Below, one piece after another: positions 1-13,862 of a DNA stretch of 64,000 nt. The stretch lies in NCBI RefSeq assembly GCF_021018895.1, contig NC_079377.1, forward strand, positions 19,130,001 to 19,194,000, given 5' to 3'. Within the stretch, counting starts at the first letter, position 1, and every line of letters starts with the position of its first letter. The notes beneath the pieces are model-generated. The model did not search any database. It worked only from the letters and a program-made list of their open reading frames with translations, and was not told the DNA's origin. Origin of the DNA: Seriola aureovittata. Taxonomy: Eukaryota; Chordata; Actinopteri; Carangiformes; Carangidae. Position numbers and translations under genes: made by a program.

Positions 1-1349
1 GATTCTATTTATGCAGGCCTGTGTATTTGTCCGAGCTTGTTTATTTGTCTGTGCAGAAAACAGGACAAAGAGCATGTGTATTACAGGTTGACCAATCATG
101 TCCTTAAGTTTCTTTCCATAGATGCGATCTGATAATCGTCTTGTTCCAGACCTCTGAATCACTGCCCACATTTCCAGTTATAAAAACCAATGGGTCTGAT
201 GTTGTGTTCATTAATGGCTGTGTCCCCAGTTGTATAAACACCCAAACCAATTAGAGTTTGCAGGTGAGAATAAAGTGATAGTTTGGGTTGTTTGACATTA
301 GGTTTTGTGAGGTAGTCATGCATAGTAAGCACACAGAAACAATCCATTTAGAATATTTTCAGCGCTTTATTTTCCCGTCAAAACAGCACTTTCCTTAGAC
401 ACTACATTTTCTTAACCGCTGATCTACTATATTCCTACACACAAGCGCTTCTACGCCGCACACCATACTGTATTGTTCCGTAGGTGTTTTTACTTGACGT
501 GCAGTGTGAATTGTGGGAGCTTCTAGAGGTGTGTGCATTTCTAAACTATGTCCAGTCAATTCAATTTACCACAGGTGGACTCCAGTCAAGTTCTAGACAC
601 ATCTCAAGAAAAATTACAGCAAAAAGATGCACCTGACCGCAGACCTTTGCAGTGCCACAGCAAAGGGATTTGATAGATTTCAGTGTTTGACTTTTGATAA
701 GTTAGCAACAATTTCACAAGTTAGTGAGTTATTGAGTAGATGAATTGGAAAAAAATCCATTTGAAATTAAATCTACAATACAGTAAAGTGTGGAAAAGGT
801 GAAGCTGTCTGAATAGTTTCTGAAGCCATTGTATCTATTGTTAAAGCACAGTTTGATTTAAGATGACCTTGTCTCTGACTTACAGCACCAGTTTTACATA
901 CTGTACTACTGCATGTGAAGTATTTGTTTGCTGGAAATTTAATGAGCTTGTTTCTTTGATTTAGGATCTATTAAGCAAAACGGGACTTGTCCTGATATTG
1001 TTTCAACAGGACATGAAATAGCTTCAGAATACTTGCACATCCTCTGTTTATTGAAAGAACACTGTGATCCCTGATGGAACTGTCTATTCACTGACGCCAA
1101 GGGTGTGTTTGTGCATGTCTGAGGTCTTTTTACTGTATGCCAGCTAATAATGTACAATAGCTCCCTCTCTCCCATGTGTGCCTCCCGTCCTCTCTCTCTA
1201 TGGCCAGATAACCTCCACCTGTCACTCCTCGCCCTCTGCCTCTCCTCTCCCATTCTTCCATCTCTCCTTCCATCCGTTCATCCCTGGGTGTCCCTATTCA
1301 TCCAGAGTGATGGAGTTGGTCAGACTCGCCATTGCCTTTCAATCTGGCA

Positions 1350-1351
<2 letters not shown>

Positions 1352-1417
<66 letters not shown>
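1352..1417. repeat. (CA)n microsatellite
   Basis: An uninterrupted CA tract of about 33 units. Frames through it give only Thr-His or Cys-Val runs. Confidence 0.97.
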
Positions 1418-1420
<3 letters not shown>

Positions 1421-1542
1421 TTTGTGTTCGCCACCCATTTACCTGACTCAATGCCTCTATTCTCTGGCTCCAAATTGACCGTTGGCTGGACAGATGGACG
1501 GATGACCCATGGTGGTCCCTTTCTCTTCGCTCGCTCTCTCTC

Positions 1543-1544
<2 letters not shown>

Positions 1545-1598
<54 letters not shown>

Positions 1599-1650
1599 AC
1601 ACACACACACCACACACACACACACACAAACACACGCACAAAAACACACA
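1545..1650. repeat. interrupted (CA)n microsatellite
   Basis: CA tract with ACATAC, CACCAC and AAACAC interruptions. Confidence 0.96.
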
Positions 1651-1905
1651 ATAGAGGTATGCCCATAGGGCTTCTTCAAAAACACAAATGTGTTCAGAAT
1701 GTTTTTTTTGCTACTTATTATAACTCTACCTCAGTTACCTTCTCTCCCTCGCTCTCTCAAATCAGACATAAACACTGCCTTGTGAATTATTGATGATAAA
1801 ATATATATTTGAGTATATGCACAGCTTCAGTTCAGTCGGTTCCAGAGTTCGCTCTATAAGTACGATCATTTCCTTGCAGTCGTTATGTCAAAGTTTCATA
1901 CTTCT

Positions 1906-1985
1906 ATCAGAATCTGAATATGGTTCAGGATCACACTTTATTGGCCTTGTATGATGCCATGTACAAAGAATTGTACTCCAGTGTT
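1906..1985. repeat. fish interspersed repeat fragment (AATCTGAATA...TTTATTGGCC)
   Basis: ATCAGAATCTGAATATGGTTC, then CACTTTATTGGCCTTGTATG, then TGTACAAAGAATTGTACTCC resembles the very common fish unit AATCAGAATCA...CTTTATTGGCCAAGTATG...ACAAGGAATTTG. It is about 80 bp and diverged. Confidence 0.55.
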
Positions 1986-4566
1986 TTCTCTAGCTCTCAG
2001 TATACTCAATTTAAACAGAGTACCAGCTAGGACCTGGCAAGTAAAGTATCTAAACTCAAATTTAGACCCACTCAGTGACTTAATCTTGCTCTCGGTTAAT
2101 ACTTTCCCCAATGCGTGTGTTCTTGAACTTTCCCATTAATCCAAGAAAAGTAAATCGTTCATTACTCGTAATCGAGGTAAAAGTTTGAAATAATCGTGAA
2201 ATTGATTTGCAGTCATATCGCCAAGCCCTATACCAGCTATACAATTATAAGCAAACCAACTCTATATTTTTAAATATTTAAATGTTTTTTTTTTTTGTCC
2301 AATCAATAATCAATAACACCAAAATATTCTATTTACAATGGGAAAAGCTGCACAGGTCACTGATATTATGTCCATGCTGTTGCACAGTGCATAATATTTA
2401 CGGTACACTGTTTACAGATCTATGAAGTGAAAAATGTACAGCATGTCTGATATACCTGAAAGGTCTGGCTTCAACATGGCATGCATTTGCTGAGCTCTTG
2501 TATCATACATAAGTGTGGCTTTGTCAACAGTCTGCAGGGCCAGATCTTTTCCATCTGAGGTTAATCCCACAGAGAGAGAGGGATCCCAAACCTGAATATT
2601 ACCACAGCTCAAATCTCCTCGCAGTCAGACGCCACTACTCACATCTCACACCTTCACACAGAGGGGTTTGCATGTCAAGATAAGTGGAAAAGGTAAAGGG
2701 AGACAAACATTGAATGGCAAATGCACACAAGCACGCACACTACATACCCGTATAAACACTTACACATGCACACACATCCATATGGAGGAAAGACACACAT
2801 ACAGTATGAACACACACAGACGCGTGCACAGACACACACTGGCAGTGGAGCTCATCTGTGTGCTATCTGCTCTTTTCTCTCTGCAGTAGGCAGATAAGTG
2901 CCATAGTCAAACCAGCGAGGGAGAAACACTGTACTAGATAGGTCCTGTAGCGACACTCCATATGCCCTGCGGTGGCTCTGTGCATGTTTGTGTTTGTAGG
3001 GACTGAAGCAGAAATGTATTTTGAAATATACTGAATTCCTTCTTCCTGGATATCAGTCAAATTTTAGTGCAAACTCTAAATGAAAGTTGTCGTTTAACCA
3101 GAAAACTATATAGTTGAGGTAATTATGTTCAACAGAGAATGAATTTCAAGCTTTTCTTGGTTTGTGCGCACTAGTTTTTACGGAGAAACAAAGTATTGAG
3201 CATACAGCTGATTGTGGTCATTAATACCACAATGTTGTGAGGACGTTCTGTCTTGAGGCTGTTTTGCTCTTTCACCAGATGCAACCATTTCTTACCATTC
3301 ATCCATCATCGTTCTGCCACCATCTTATCCCCACCATACCTCTGTACACAGTATTACATAGTATTATGACCTGAAGTCACCTTCTCACTCCTGGTCCAAC
3401 CTTTTAGGTCCTCTATTCCTTCTCCTGACATCCGAAGTGGCTTTGCACTAAATTGTCCAGTCTTAGACATTTCCATTTCTTCGTGGCACCAGAAATTGTT
3501 CTGCCATACTCCAGGCTTAAAGCCTTTTGTGCTGCCAGTGTTTTGAGTGACTGGGCCTTGTTGTGCCCTTGTCTATGGTGTCCATTCTATTCTGCCCCTT
3601 TGCTCTACTTTGTCTGGCTATCCATATCCCCCCTCATTATTTGTATAATCATGTGTTTACTGTCTGCACAAGGATTAAAAGGACGACCCCAGACTGCTAA
3701 CAACCGATAATGAGAATGAACTCAGTAATAGAAAGATAACTGGTTTGCTGTTTTATAGTCTCATCTTTGTTTTGCCTCTCTTTAGTGTATGGTCTCTGTG
3801 TCAACACAGTTGCATAATTTGACTCTGGCTTGTTGTTAGATTTAACTCCCCTCAGACTGAGGCACATCAGAATGTACTTTTGTCATCTGTGGACTAAGGA
3901 GAGACAGTACTCTCTTTTCTGCTTTCACCTTGAACTCTAAACTAGCGTGCTGACTGGAGACTCCGAAAGCATCATTTTGTTTGGTGCACTATAGCAGTAC
4001 TCTTAGAAAATAGAATTTAAAAAGGCTTTCTTGCTAACTGCTACAAATCGGATCAATTCAACTCAGTTCAGCCAGTGTCCTGATCTGACACTGAAGCCGC
4101 TGAAACTGCGAGATCAACTGAAGCCCTCCTGGAAACAACACAAAGCAAGGTTTCTAATGAGACGGATGAGAGGATGAAGTGCAGTTTTTTCAGCAGTAAT
4201 GCTTCTTAGAAAAATGCAAAAAGCTTCTTCATAAACAGTAGCAGGATCTGTGAACCTGATTCTGTCTGCCTTTGTGCACTTGTGTGACCTGATGTGGTAT
4301 CATACAGTCGAGCACTGGTCTGAAGAGCTACATTGATCTGTACAGTGGCCGATAGACTCATAGACTGCTGCAAAGCCGTCGGTGTAATAAAAAATAAAAT
4401 AAAAGCAGCAGCAGTTTATCTCCTAGCAACATACAGTAACATCATCCTGAGGTCTTTCTTCCTTCTTTCTGTGTCAGACTCTTTTTCTTTCTTTCTCCCT
4501 CTTTTCAGTTTTTCTCCGCTTCCTCAGACCCAACAAACACTTGAGTAGACTCCTTTTGACTGCCAC

Positions 4567-4570
<4 letters not shown>

Positions 4571-4610
<40 letters not shown>
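4571..4610. repeat. (GT)n microsatellite
   Basis: 20 perfect GT units. Confidence 0.97.
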
Positions 4611-4611
<1 letters not shown>

Positions 4612-6625
4612 CCTCAGGGGTCCTTGTGCATGTCCATCTCTGTGCTTTCTACCATGCAGGATAAAAGCCTTTCAGCTGTGACTGCTGCCAAATCAGCCCC
4701 TGCCACACCACTGCAACTCCACTCCAGCACCAGTTAACTATCACACTGCTGTCATTAGAAACTGTGTGTGTGTGTGTGTGTGTGTGAGTGAGAGAGAGAA
4801 GGAGAGAAAGAGCAGAGAGAGAGGATGAGAGAGAAAGGAATAGCAGGCTCATCAATCTGGGTCACAGGATTCAGGCGACTGAGCACCAGTGATATGTTTC
4901 TGATCAGGTCCACTAGTGTGGATCTCCTCAGCACTGGCTAAAAAAAAAACACACTCTGGGTAGACTCTTGTATGTGAGCATAAGACTCAGTGAAACAGGC
5001 AAATGTGGTGTTTTGTGCTCCCTCTGTACACACTGCCAATCAAACACAATTTAAACAGCATCTTGCATCCTTAAAGGATAGGTCCGGTGGTTTTCTGTTT
5101 TCTTATTTTCAAAATATCCCATGAAAAGACCAAACCCAACATTTAGTATGAATTTATCATATTAACATTGTTACCTGTAGCCAGAGCTTGATATAGACAC
5201 TGTTTACTCTTATTTGAGTAACGTTTTGTAGAAAATACTGATGCCCAGCTGTTTTAAGAATTTAAATGGTGCTTAGAATAAATGAAAGTATATATTTTTA
5301 ACCATTTTTGAAGTTATATTTCTTCATTTGGAACAAATGAGCTCAGGGCTGACAAAACTGAACAAGTCAGAAAATATTAAGAGACAAACTAACACTTTGT
5401 TGGATTTTGTGTTTCAGAAACAAAATCATAAATGAACCAGTTTGTCCCATTTTTTGTAATTATACTAAGTATGCAACATATGACACACACCAGAGCAGAT
5501 ACAAGATTCTAGCATGTTGTAGGTGTTTATACTATAGGTGGACGAGGTGGAGCTATACTTGAATGTGCTGTGGCAGAACAGCATGGACGCTCTTAGGAGT
5601 CCTTGCAGCTCTCACAGTATCACTGAGGTTTAGAAAGTCAAGGACGGGTTAATCAGGGTTTAAGTTATGGCTTTACATTTCATTGTTTTTAAGTTGTGGT
5701 CATCTGAACTGCCTTTTTTATTTAACCAGGAGAGGTTTAAGCTGTTGCTTCCCATTAACATCCAGTTTAAAAGGTTAAGGGAACAGTTCCTCATGCTATG
5801 TTTAAGGGCTTTACATTACAGGTTCACCAAAGCAGCTGAGTGCAAGGCTTAATGGGGCACTACTTTATATAACTTCTACAGTAGCAACTTATGGACAAAC
5901 CAAAACATGGAACTTATAGGGTTAAGGGGGCACCTCCTCACTTGACCCTTCCACCAACCAGCTTATAATCCAGGTAGCTTGCCTGTTGACAATTGTGTAT
6001 CAGAGGCCTTAAGTGGCTTTACGCAACTAAGTCCCTTAACAGATCAGACAGCTCTCCTATACGTAGCACATGAATGGCTCATGTGTAGGATAAGATGGGT
6101 CTCAGATACAGAGCCGATTGACCCCGAGCACTGAGAGCAGTCTTTACATTAGTGCTGGCATTACTACAGTTCAGTTGCAGGTTACCACTGGCTACTGTAA
6201 CAGAATGTTGTTGCCTAAAAGTGTGTTGACCTGTGGCATCCACTGAAACTTTTAGTGTTGAACAAACGCCCAGAAAAGTAATTTCTTCTTTATCTGTTGG
6301 CATCTGTCCTGGACTTCATGTCAGACTGTGGTTCCATATTTAAAAAGATAATAGTTTTAAACTTTACAATCTCATTTCAACAGGAGCAAAAACACTGAAT
6401 GATGCCAGCACGTTTGAGCAACTGACTGTTGTGCTCACGTACAGTTAAACAAAATGCAGTACTTTCTCCAAATACCATGACCAATAACTGTGAACATGGA
6501 CAGAGCAGCACCTTACCATGTGCTTTAGTCAAGTCTTACACATGAATTCTAAATTAAAGAAGTAAGAATCAATACACAAGAACTTGTGTGTTTTTTATCC
6601 ATTGTGTGACAGTTGCCTTGCGTTT

Positions 6626-6774
<149 letters not shown>

Positions 6775-8586
6775 TTACAGCATCAGCTGATTGGTTTGCC
6801 TGCGGGTTTGGCAGGTGGTATGTGTGTACAAACCTTTGAAAAGTTTCTTAAACCATTTTTTTTCTGACTTGGCCTCTGTATGACCCCGATTATTTCTGCC
6901 TGGTCTGGTCCAGTTCAGCCTTATAATAAAACTACTGAAACTAAAAGAGTTAAAAAATGGGGAACCTGGACACTTTAAGTAAAAAAAAAATAACACAAGT
7001 GAAATCAATTCATGAGCAGCTACAGATAAATGTATAATAATTATCAGGTGGAGTATTTTAACAAAAAAAAGACTTACGCATGTGAGTTATTAGCCTTCCA
7101 ATAACACACATGCAGTGTGCAAATACATGATTCATTGTGACCCTCTCCTGTTCTCCTCACATGCGCTGACAGTTGCAATGAAATCATGAGCATAAAATTG
7201 GGACAAATTAGGGGCAATTAAATGACAGTTGGACAGTAATATGTTCATTTTCTGTCTTCTAACGAAGTGGAAGGGACACAGAGACAGGAGACAGAAAGAG
7301 AAAAACATAAAGAGATGGAGGGAGGAGGGAGGGAATGAGGGAGTGGAGCATGTTCATCAAATAGATGGGTGAATTACAGATGAGCGCGTGAATAAAAACA
7401 AAACATAAAAACGAATTTCTTGAAACAAATGGATGCAGGTGTTCGTATAAATTTAAACAGAAAGGAAGTTAGTCAGTTATTCGCTCTGGCAGTCAGACAG
7501 TCAATAAGTCAGGCAGACACACAGAGAGGCAATTGGAGATGTGCTCCCCTTATCTCCCATCAGCCAGGGCTGGGAGAGCACCATTGACCTCAATCACAAA
7601 GCTGTGCGTGTTTGTCTTTGGGCCTGTTTACACTGCTTGTGTGTTCATATATGGGTATGAGCTACAGTATAATATAGTGTATGTGTTCTTTGAGAAATTA
7701 TGTTTTTTTCATTGTAACTTAGTTATTTTCTAGAACCACAATTCAGACTTCTGGTGACTGAGGCGTTGAAAATCAGCTTTCCTGTTTGCCATTGTTGGTG
7801 TTGCTTCCTTAACCCTCAATTTAACCTCTCTGTCTCTTTTTGTCTCTGTGTCTCTGAACAAGAAAGCTCCCCAAAAGCTTTGGCCATGACAAAAATGTTT
7901 TTTTGGAGAAATTCCCGAGCAGGAACGCAGAGGTTAACAAAGTGGCAAAGAGGTGGGGTGGGGATGAGAGTTGACACATAAATGGAGGAGAGAACAAGAG
8001 AGGAGCGCTTTTTGACAGCAGAGGCAAGGGGTCAGATGTAATCAGCACCTCTGTAATTCTTCTCAGCAAGTCAATTCTGTGTTTGTTTGTTTTTAATATT
8101 CTCTCTCCTCGCAACCAGGCTGGGAGTGTGTGTGTGTCATTGTTGGAGTTGTGAGGGATCTGGTGTGGGGTGCGGGGGCTGAGGAATGAGGAGATGAGAG
8201 GCTGACTATCAGATTGCACGTGAGTGTGTGGTTAGCCTCCTTGCAGCTCACGTTTTGGCTCTTCAATTTTTTTGGGGGGTAGGGGGGCAACACTGGAATA
8301 AATTGTAGCATTTTTATCTTTTTGCAGGGGAGTGGTTGTTTGTGGGGTAGAAAGGTTAAGAGGATGCATTTGGTATAAAACATCTCAACACTCCTTTTCT
8401 CTTTCTATCCTGCCCTGTCCAAGCTTTCCTGTTCTGTCAATCATTTCCATTGCCATGGTGATGGAGAGGATTGCATTAACATGAAAATAACAAATTAGGT
8501 ATGCTTGAGTTTGTATGTTTGCCATATGGCATATGTTATGTCTCATCCAGTGTGTCTGGTGTTTGTGAGTTATGAGTTAACCCCAT

Positions 8587-8590
<4 letters not shown>

Positions 8591-8672
<82 letters not shown>
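8591..8672. repeat. (TG)n microsatellite
   Basis: 41 uninterrupted TG units. Confidence 0.97.
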
Positions 8673-8674
<2 letters not shown>

Positions 8675-11600
8675 CAGGTTGGCACTGACCCAGATGAGTG
8701 GGTCTCTCTGTCCTTGTCACACACACATGCACATACAGCTGTCCTTAAAACACAGCTGACTCCATACCTGCCATATGACTTATGACCCTTATGCTCACAA
8801 GCAGCCCACAATACACTAACCAGCTCGCTCTCCCATCAAGCACAGCTGGCTCGTGTGAATGCGTGTGTGTGTCTGGTTGTGTGTATTCACATGTTGAGCA
8901 TTCAGGGAGCGTTGTTGAGGAAACAACAGGGTTGATAATTGGACATGTCCGTCGAACACACGCAAACAAGCACTGTCCCCTCCCTACCGAGGAGCTATAA
9001 ACATGTAAATGAGAAGAACGCCGCTCTCCTCCTTTTCTACCTCCTCGTCCGTCCCCCTCCATTCCATCACTCATCACTACGTCCACGCTGCAATCAGCGT
9101 GTGCGGGAGAAGAGGACACATCGTCTAGTTGGTCCTAGCAGGGACACTGGCTGAATACGTAGGCAGCATGGTGCATAGTGATTAACATGTCTGGCAGGGG
9201 ACAACGCGTCTTTGGAGAGACAGGAAGGTTATGGACAACTTATCTGGTGGAGTTAGAACAAACAAAAACAATCCTAGACAGTTTTTCTTTGCTTACAAAG
9301 CTCAGATTTCAACACAAAAGGGAACCTTACAGCAACCTTTTCTCAAAGATTGTGTTCATACACTACTAATGTTAGTGCATGTTTTGAAAGAAATGTAATT
9401 GCCATATGGATTATCTTCACTTGCAGTGTTTGTTTTCCAGGCAGCAAAGTGCTGTATGTGTGTTCTTGAACTGCACGGATATTGCAGGGAGGATGGTGGA
9501 TGAACACATGACATTGACACTGGACATTACATCCTGTGTGTTGTTAGGTTTAGGACACAGAAACACTTAAGTTAAGGTTAGTGACCCGTCATGGTTTTGT
9601 TTGAATATTGAATGGTGTTACCATTGACTTTTCCAATATTCAACCAAGCCAACAATCTTTCTCCCAGTGATTTGAGTTGCCTGAACATAGCCATAAAAAT
9701 GTTAGTCATTCTTCAGCTGCAAGCAGATATTACAGGGAAAACTTATGAAATATGTTGTTAGTGAAAATTTTGCACATCTGTTCTGTATAAACATTTTCAA
9801 CTTTGTAGACAGAAATGTTTCATTATAGTGATAAAAAAATCTAATCCTGGCAGCATGTTTCTTTCAAAAATATTTTTTATCACATTATTTAGTAGCATAT
9901 AAGCATAAATTCTAGCAGACAGGTTTGTCTTGGAGGTTAAAACAGACATATTGGTCATGGTTTTTGTGGCCAATGAAATTATTGGTGAGCAGCAGCCTTT
10001 GTTGTTGACATCTTTGCTTGACAAAGCAAAATCCATCTCAGTGAATATGGATGATCCTCTGTTCGATGAACATCCTCCCCTCTGGTCAGAAAAACAAGTT
10101 TCCAAAAATCAAGTGCAGGAGAAACGCTGATATAAGCTGAAAATGTTCCATTACTCCACATGCAATACACTTTATTTAATTGAATTGAATACCATCAACT
10201 GCCTCTTGGTGCCTGGCATTTTATCTTGTCTATACTCTTAATGGCTGTAACTTGTATCACAGGGACATTTTTTTTTATTGTGTCTATAATATTCACACAT
10301 TTTAGAGTTTTCTATTATTCTATTGTGTTTTAATGTTTTCATGTTGCCTTGCTGCAAAAGAATTTTCTTTTGTAGGACAATGAGGACTTGAACTGAGCTG
10401 GACTGATTCAGTTCAGTTCAAATCCTTGAAAATGGCGGAGACAAACAACTGAGTGACAGTCCAATCAGTCACACTGCAAGCCATTCACTCAGTCAAATTT
10501 CTGTTGTCTGTCTTTCTGTTACTTAGCAGTCTTTCAGTTAGTCAATCAGGTAGTTAGTCAAACAACATTTCAGTCAATCTAGAGTCAGTCATTTACCTTC
10601 CTGCTCCTCTGTAATAGGCAGTATTAGACTAAGTAGTGTTGACTATCTGTGCTAGTAGCACTGTTGCATTTACACAGAAAAGCTTCCATCAGTATCCATA
10701 CAACACTAGCAATTGTGGCGTCTGGGAGGCCACGGGAAAGGTAATTTGAGCAAAAGAAAATGACACCTTGGGAAAAAAAAGAAGATCGAGCGGTGAAAAA
10801 GAGAAAGCAAGTAGAAAGAAAAGAAGAGAAAAATACATGGTGATTTACGCAAAAGTCCAAATGACAGGGAATTGGCCACAGACACCTGACTGTGTTATTA
10901 TATCACCATCAACAACGGCATGCTCCTCTGCCAGGGGGAAAGACGGCGAGAGGCTGGAAAGAAAGGAAAATAAAAAATAAAATAAAATGAGAGAAGATCT
11001 CCCCAACACAAACAAAAAACCCCAAACAAGTGTGTTTTCTTTTGGCTCATGCAGCGAGTGCAAGGCTATCAATTCAACCCCCCTGGGGTTTTTTTTAAAC
11101 GGCACCATTGCTTGGCTCTCATTGTTGTCATATTGTTTGTCAGGGTCCAGGCGGGGCCAGGCAGAGGAGGTGGTATCAAGAAGAAGAAGGGACAATTTGA
11201 TGGATGTTTGTTGATATCTAGACCACTAGGGCTCTGATTGCCTAACATTAAACCAGCAATAACAGGCCAATCATCCCACTTACACCTCCACACGCCAAGC
11301 AGCCGAATTGGATCAAACTGGCTTTTTCTCTGTCACTTTCTCACTCATCCTCTCTCTCTCTCTGTCTCTCTCTCTCTCAGTCGATTCCTTGCTCTTTTCT
11401 CCTCTCTCCTGACATGCTTATTAGCTGATATTGATCCAGGCTGGTCAATTGTCAGCTCCTCTCATCCGCACCGTATTGACGGCATAATCAGTGAGAGAGG
11501 AATGGAGGGAGAGACAGAGAGAGGTTTGGAGGGAGAGGATGATAGGCAGATGAAATTTTCTGACAGTGGGTAAATTATTGGCTGCTGGCTTGTTGACCCA

Positions 11601-11988
11601 CAAAGCTACTCATACCTCATGGACACATACAAACACATACAAACACGCACTCGGTCTCATTCATGAAAGCTAAGTTAATTTTTGAGCGCATTTATACATA
11701 AGAAATGTTTGATGTAAAAACCTGTATTCATGAATACATTCTGTTTATTATCTTTCTGAACACTTGCACTTTTTAACCAAACTGGAATTGAATAAAAGGA
11801 AATAAGAAGTTAAATTTGATGCATGTAGTATCCCTTTGTAAAGACAAAAAAAACAAAATTAAAAAGTAAAAGTAAAAAGCATTGATCAAATCCCATGTTG
11901 AGAGATGAACCATGAACTAATGTCATCCAACCTAATGTCAAAAGCAAGTTTGGACTTCAAGGGCCAAACCATTGTCTTTGATTTGAAT

Positions 11989-12128
<140 letters not shown>

Positions 12129-13464
12129 ATTATAATTTGAAAATGTAATCTCATTTGACTAGTGGAGTGTCACTTCACATATGCCACTTGTGTTGTGACT
12201 GTGCCATGGCCCCATAGAGCCTCCCCTGACTACCCTGCCTCGCTGCCCAGCTTCAGGGCTCCGTCTCTGGGGAGAGAAGCAGCTGGCATGGCCCTTCTCT
12301 CGCTGGAGGGCTGGCGCCCATCTCATATTCTCCCTAACGCTGCAGCAACACACACACTTGCAGAAAGAACACACACTTGCACACGGCTCCTTCTGCACAT
12401 TAAGTTTTAATCAGGCACTTAGCTGGGCATCTGTTACGGCTCTGTCCGCGCGGCGCGTTAAGGACCTGTCGCTGCAGGTTACAAGCCTAACAGATCCGCT
12501 GAGTGATAGACCCCTGCCCCACTTAGTGGCTGACGTCACAGCTGTATCTGCTCGGTCTGAGAAATCTGTCTAACTGCCTGGTTGACCCCTAAATCAGAGA
12601 ATTTCAGTGGCATTCATTCAGTGGCATTTTTTCTCTGTGATTACTCTGAAGAGAAAATGAAAAGATGAAGGCGTGCAAGGCTGTCAGATACAGAAAATCT
12701 GAGCTGATACCCATGGTTAAAGGAAGATTATTGCTTTTGTTTTAACCATAGTGGTGTGGTGTGTTTACTGAAGATGATGTGCTGTTAATAGCTGATAAAG
12801 AAAAAACAAGTGCATACAGTTCCCAACATAGTCAGCAGGGATCAGTAAGCCAAGGGCTGATTTTAGTAGTAGTGCACAATTTATATCCAGAGGTAAGAGG
12901 GAGGTTGGGGATGGTGGATGGGCATGTGCCATGTCTCACTGTCACTGAAGGAGACTTGACTTTGTTTCCCATCACTGAACTGCTATTGATATGTTTTAAC
13001 CCTAACTAAAATCTTTCCCTAACCTTAATCTAAGTGTTTTAGTTACCTAACCCTAACCAAACCTTCTCCACGCTGTAGCTCCCATACATGGATATTCTAG
13101 AAATAAGTAATAAATGTTGGCATTGAAAATCTTCAGAAACATTCAACATCCAATGCCATCCAATGTTCCAACATTCAAGGTTACTCAGGGTTGAGTTGAA
13201 ACCCTTGAATAACTATTCAGGGTTAGTAATACCGTGAATTAAAGGAGAGGCGTGGTTTTTGTATGAAGGGTGAGTAGAATGTCATTTACGTGCACATGTG
13301 TGTTAGCGTGTCATAGCACTGGCTAAACACCTAATGCATGAGGCAGGTAGCAGCAATGTGCAGTGGCTGTGTATAGCTGAAGAGCTGGTCGAAGCTGGAA
13401 GCTATGTTTCTTTTTTGTTTTAATTTAAAGTGTCACCAAATATGCAGGACTGAGATTCAGTAGA

Positions 13465-13465
<1 letters not shown>

Positions 13466-13501
<36 letters not shown>
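13466..13501. repeat. (CA)n microsatellite
   Basis: Perfect CA tract of about 18 units. A second shorter one is at 13646-13677. Confidence 0.95.
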
Positions 13502-13504
<3 letters not shown>

Positions 13505-13645
13505 ACACCACAATATCTCAAAAAGGGCTCTCCTTGGTCACACACCTGCTACACAAAAACACATTTCACAAACATTGTCTTTGCCGTTCTCTCCTCATGC
13601 ATCTTGTTCACACACACATTTCCTGCTCACATCTGTCCTACACTT

Positions 13646-13677
<32 letters not shown>

Positions 13678-13812
13678 CTTCCCCTGGGTTGTGAGGCGAC
13701 AATGACGTTGACAGTTTGAGCACGGGTTGGGTGTTTTTTTCTGCGACAAGTAAAATTAGCAGTCTGCCAGCAATTCTTTCTTTCTTTCCTTGTGTTTTTT
13801 TTCTGCCTGTCC

Positions 13813-13862
13813 ACTCTCTCCCTCTCTCTCTCTCTCTCTCCCTCTCCCTCTCTCTTTCTCTG
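13813..13862. repeat. (CT)n tract
   Basis: CT-rich tract with CCCT interruptions. It gives Ser-Leu or Glu-Arg runs in translation. Confidence 0.9.

Larger units (their letters stand above)
1..5000. other. gene-free stretch, intron or intergenic
   Basis: Apart from the microsatellites and the fragment at 1906 I see no exon-like sequence with coherent frame and splice sites. All open frames are short and unrecognised. Confidence 0.6.

Noticed and set aside
1150..1793. Overlapping frames rich in Thr-His or Cys-Val
   Set aside because: They translate (CA)n/(GT)n tracts; the same applies to frames around 6584, 8505, 11905, 15912, 21770, 29354, 34259 and 36814.
9163..9200. tRNA-derived SINE head (GGCAGCATGGTGCATAGTGATTAAC)
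   Set aside because: Similarity to the fish GGCGGCACGGTGGTGCAGTGGTTAGC type is partial and no body or tail follows.
12998..13060. CCCTAAC motifs suggesting an interstitial telomeric repeat
   Set aside because: Only scattered single TAACCCTAAC-like motifs separated by other sequence; more like an old dispersed repeat. The GGTTAGGG motif near 43735 is similar.
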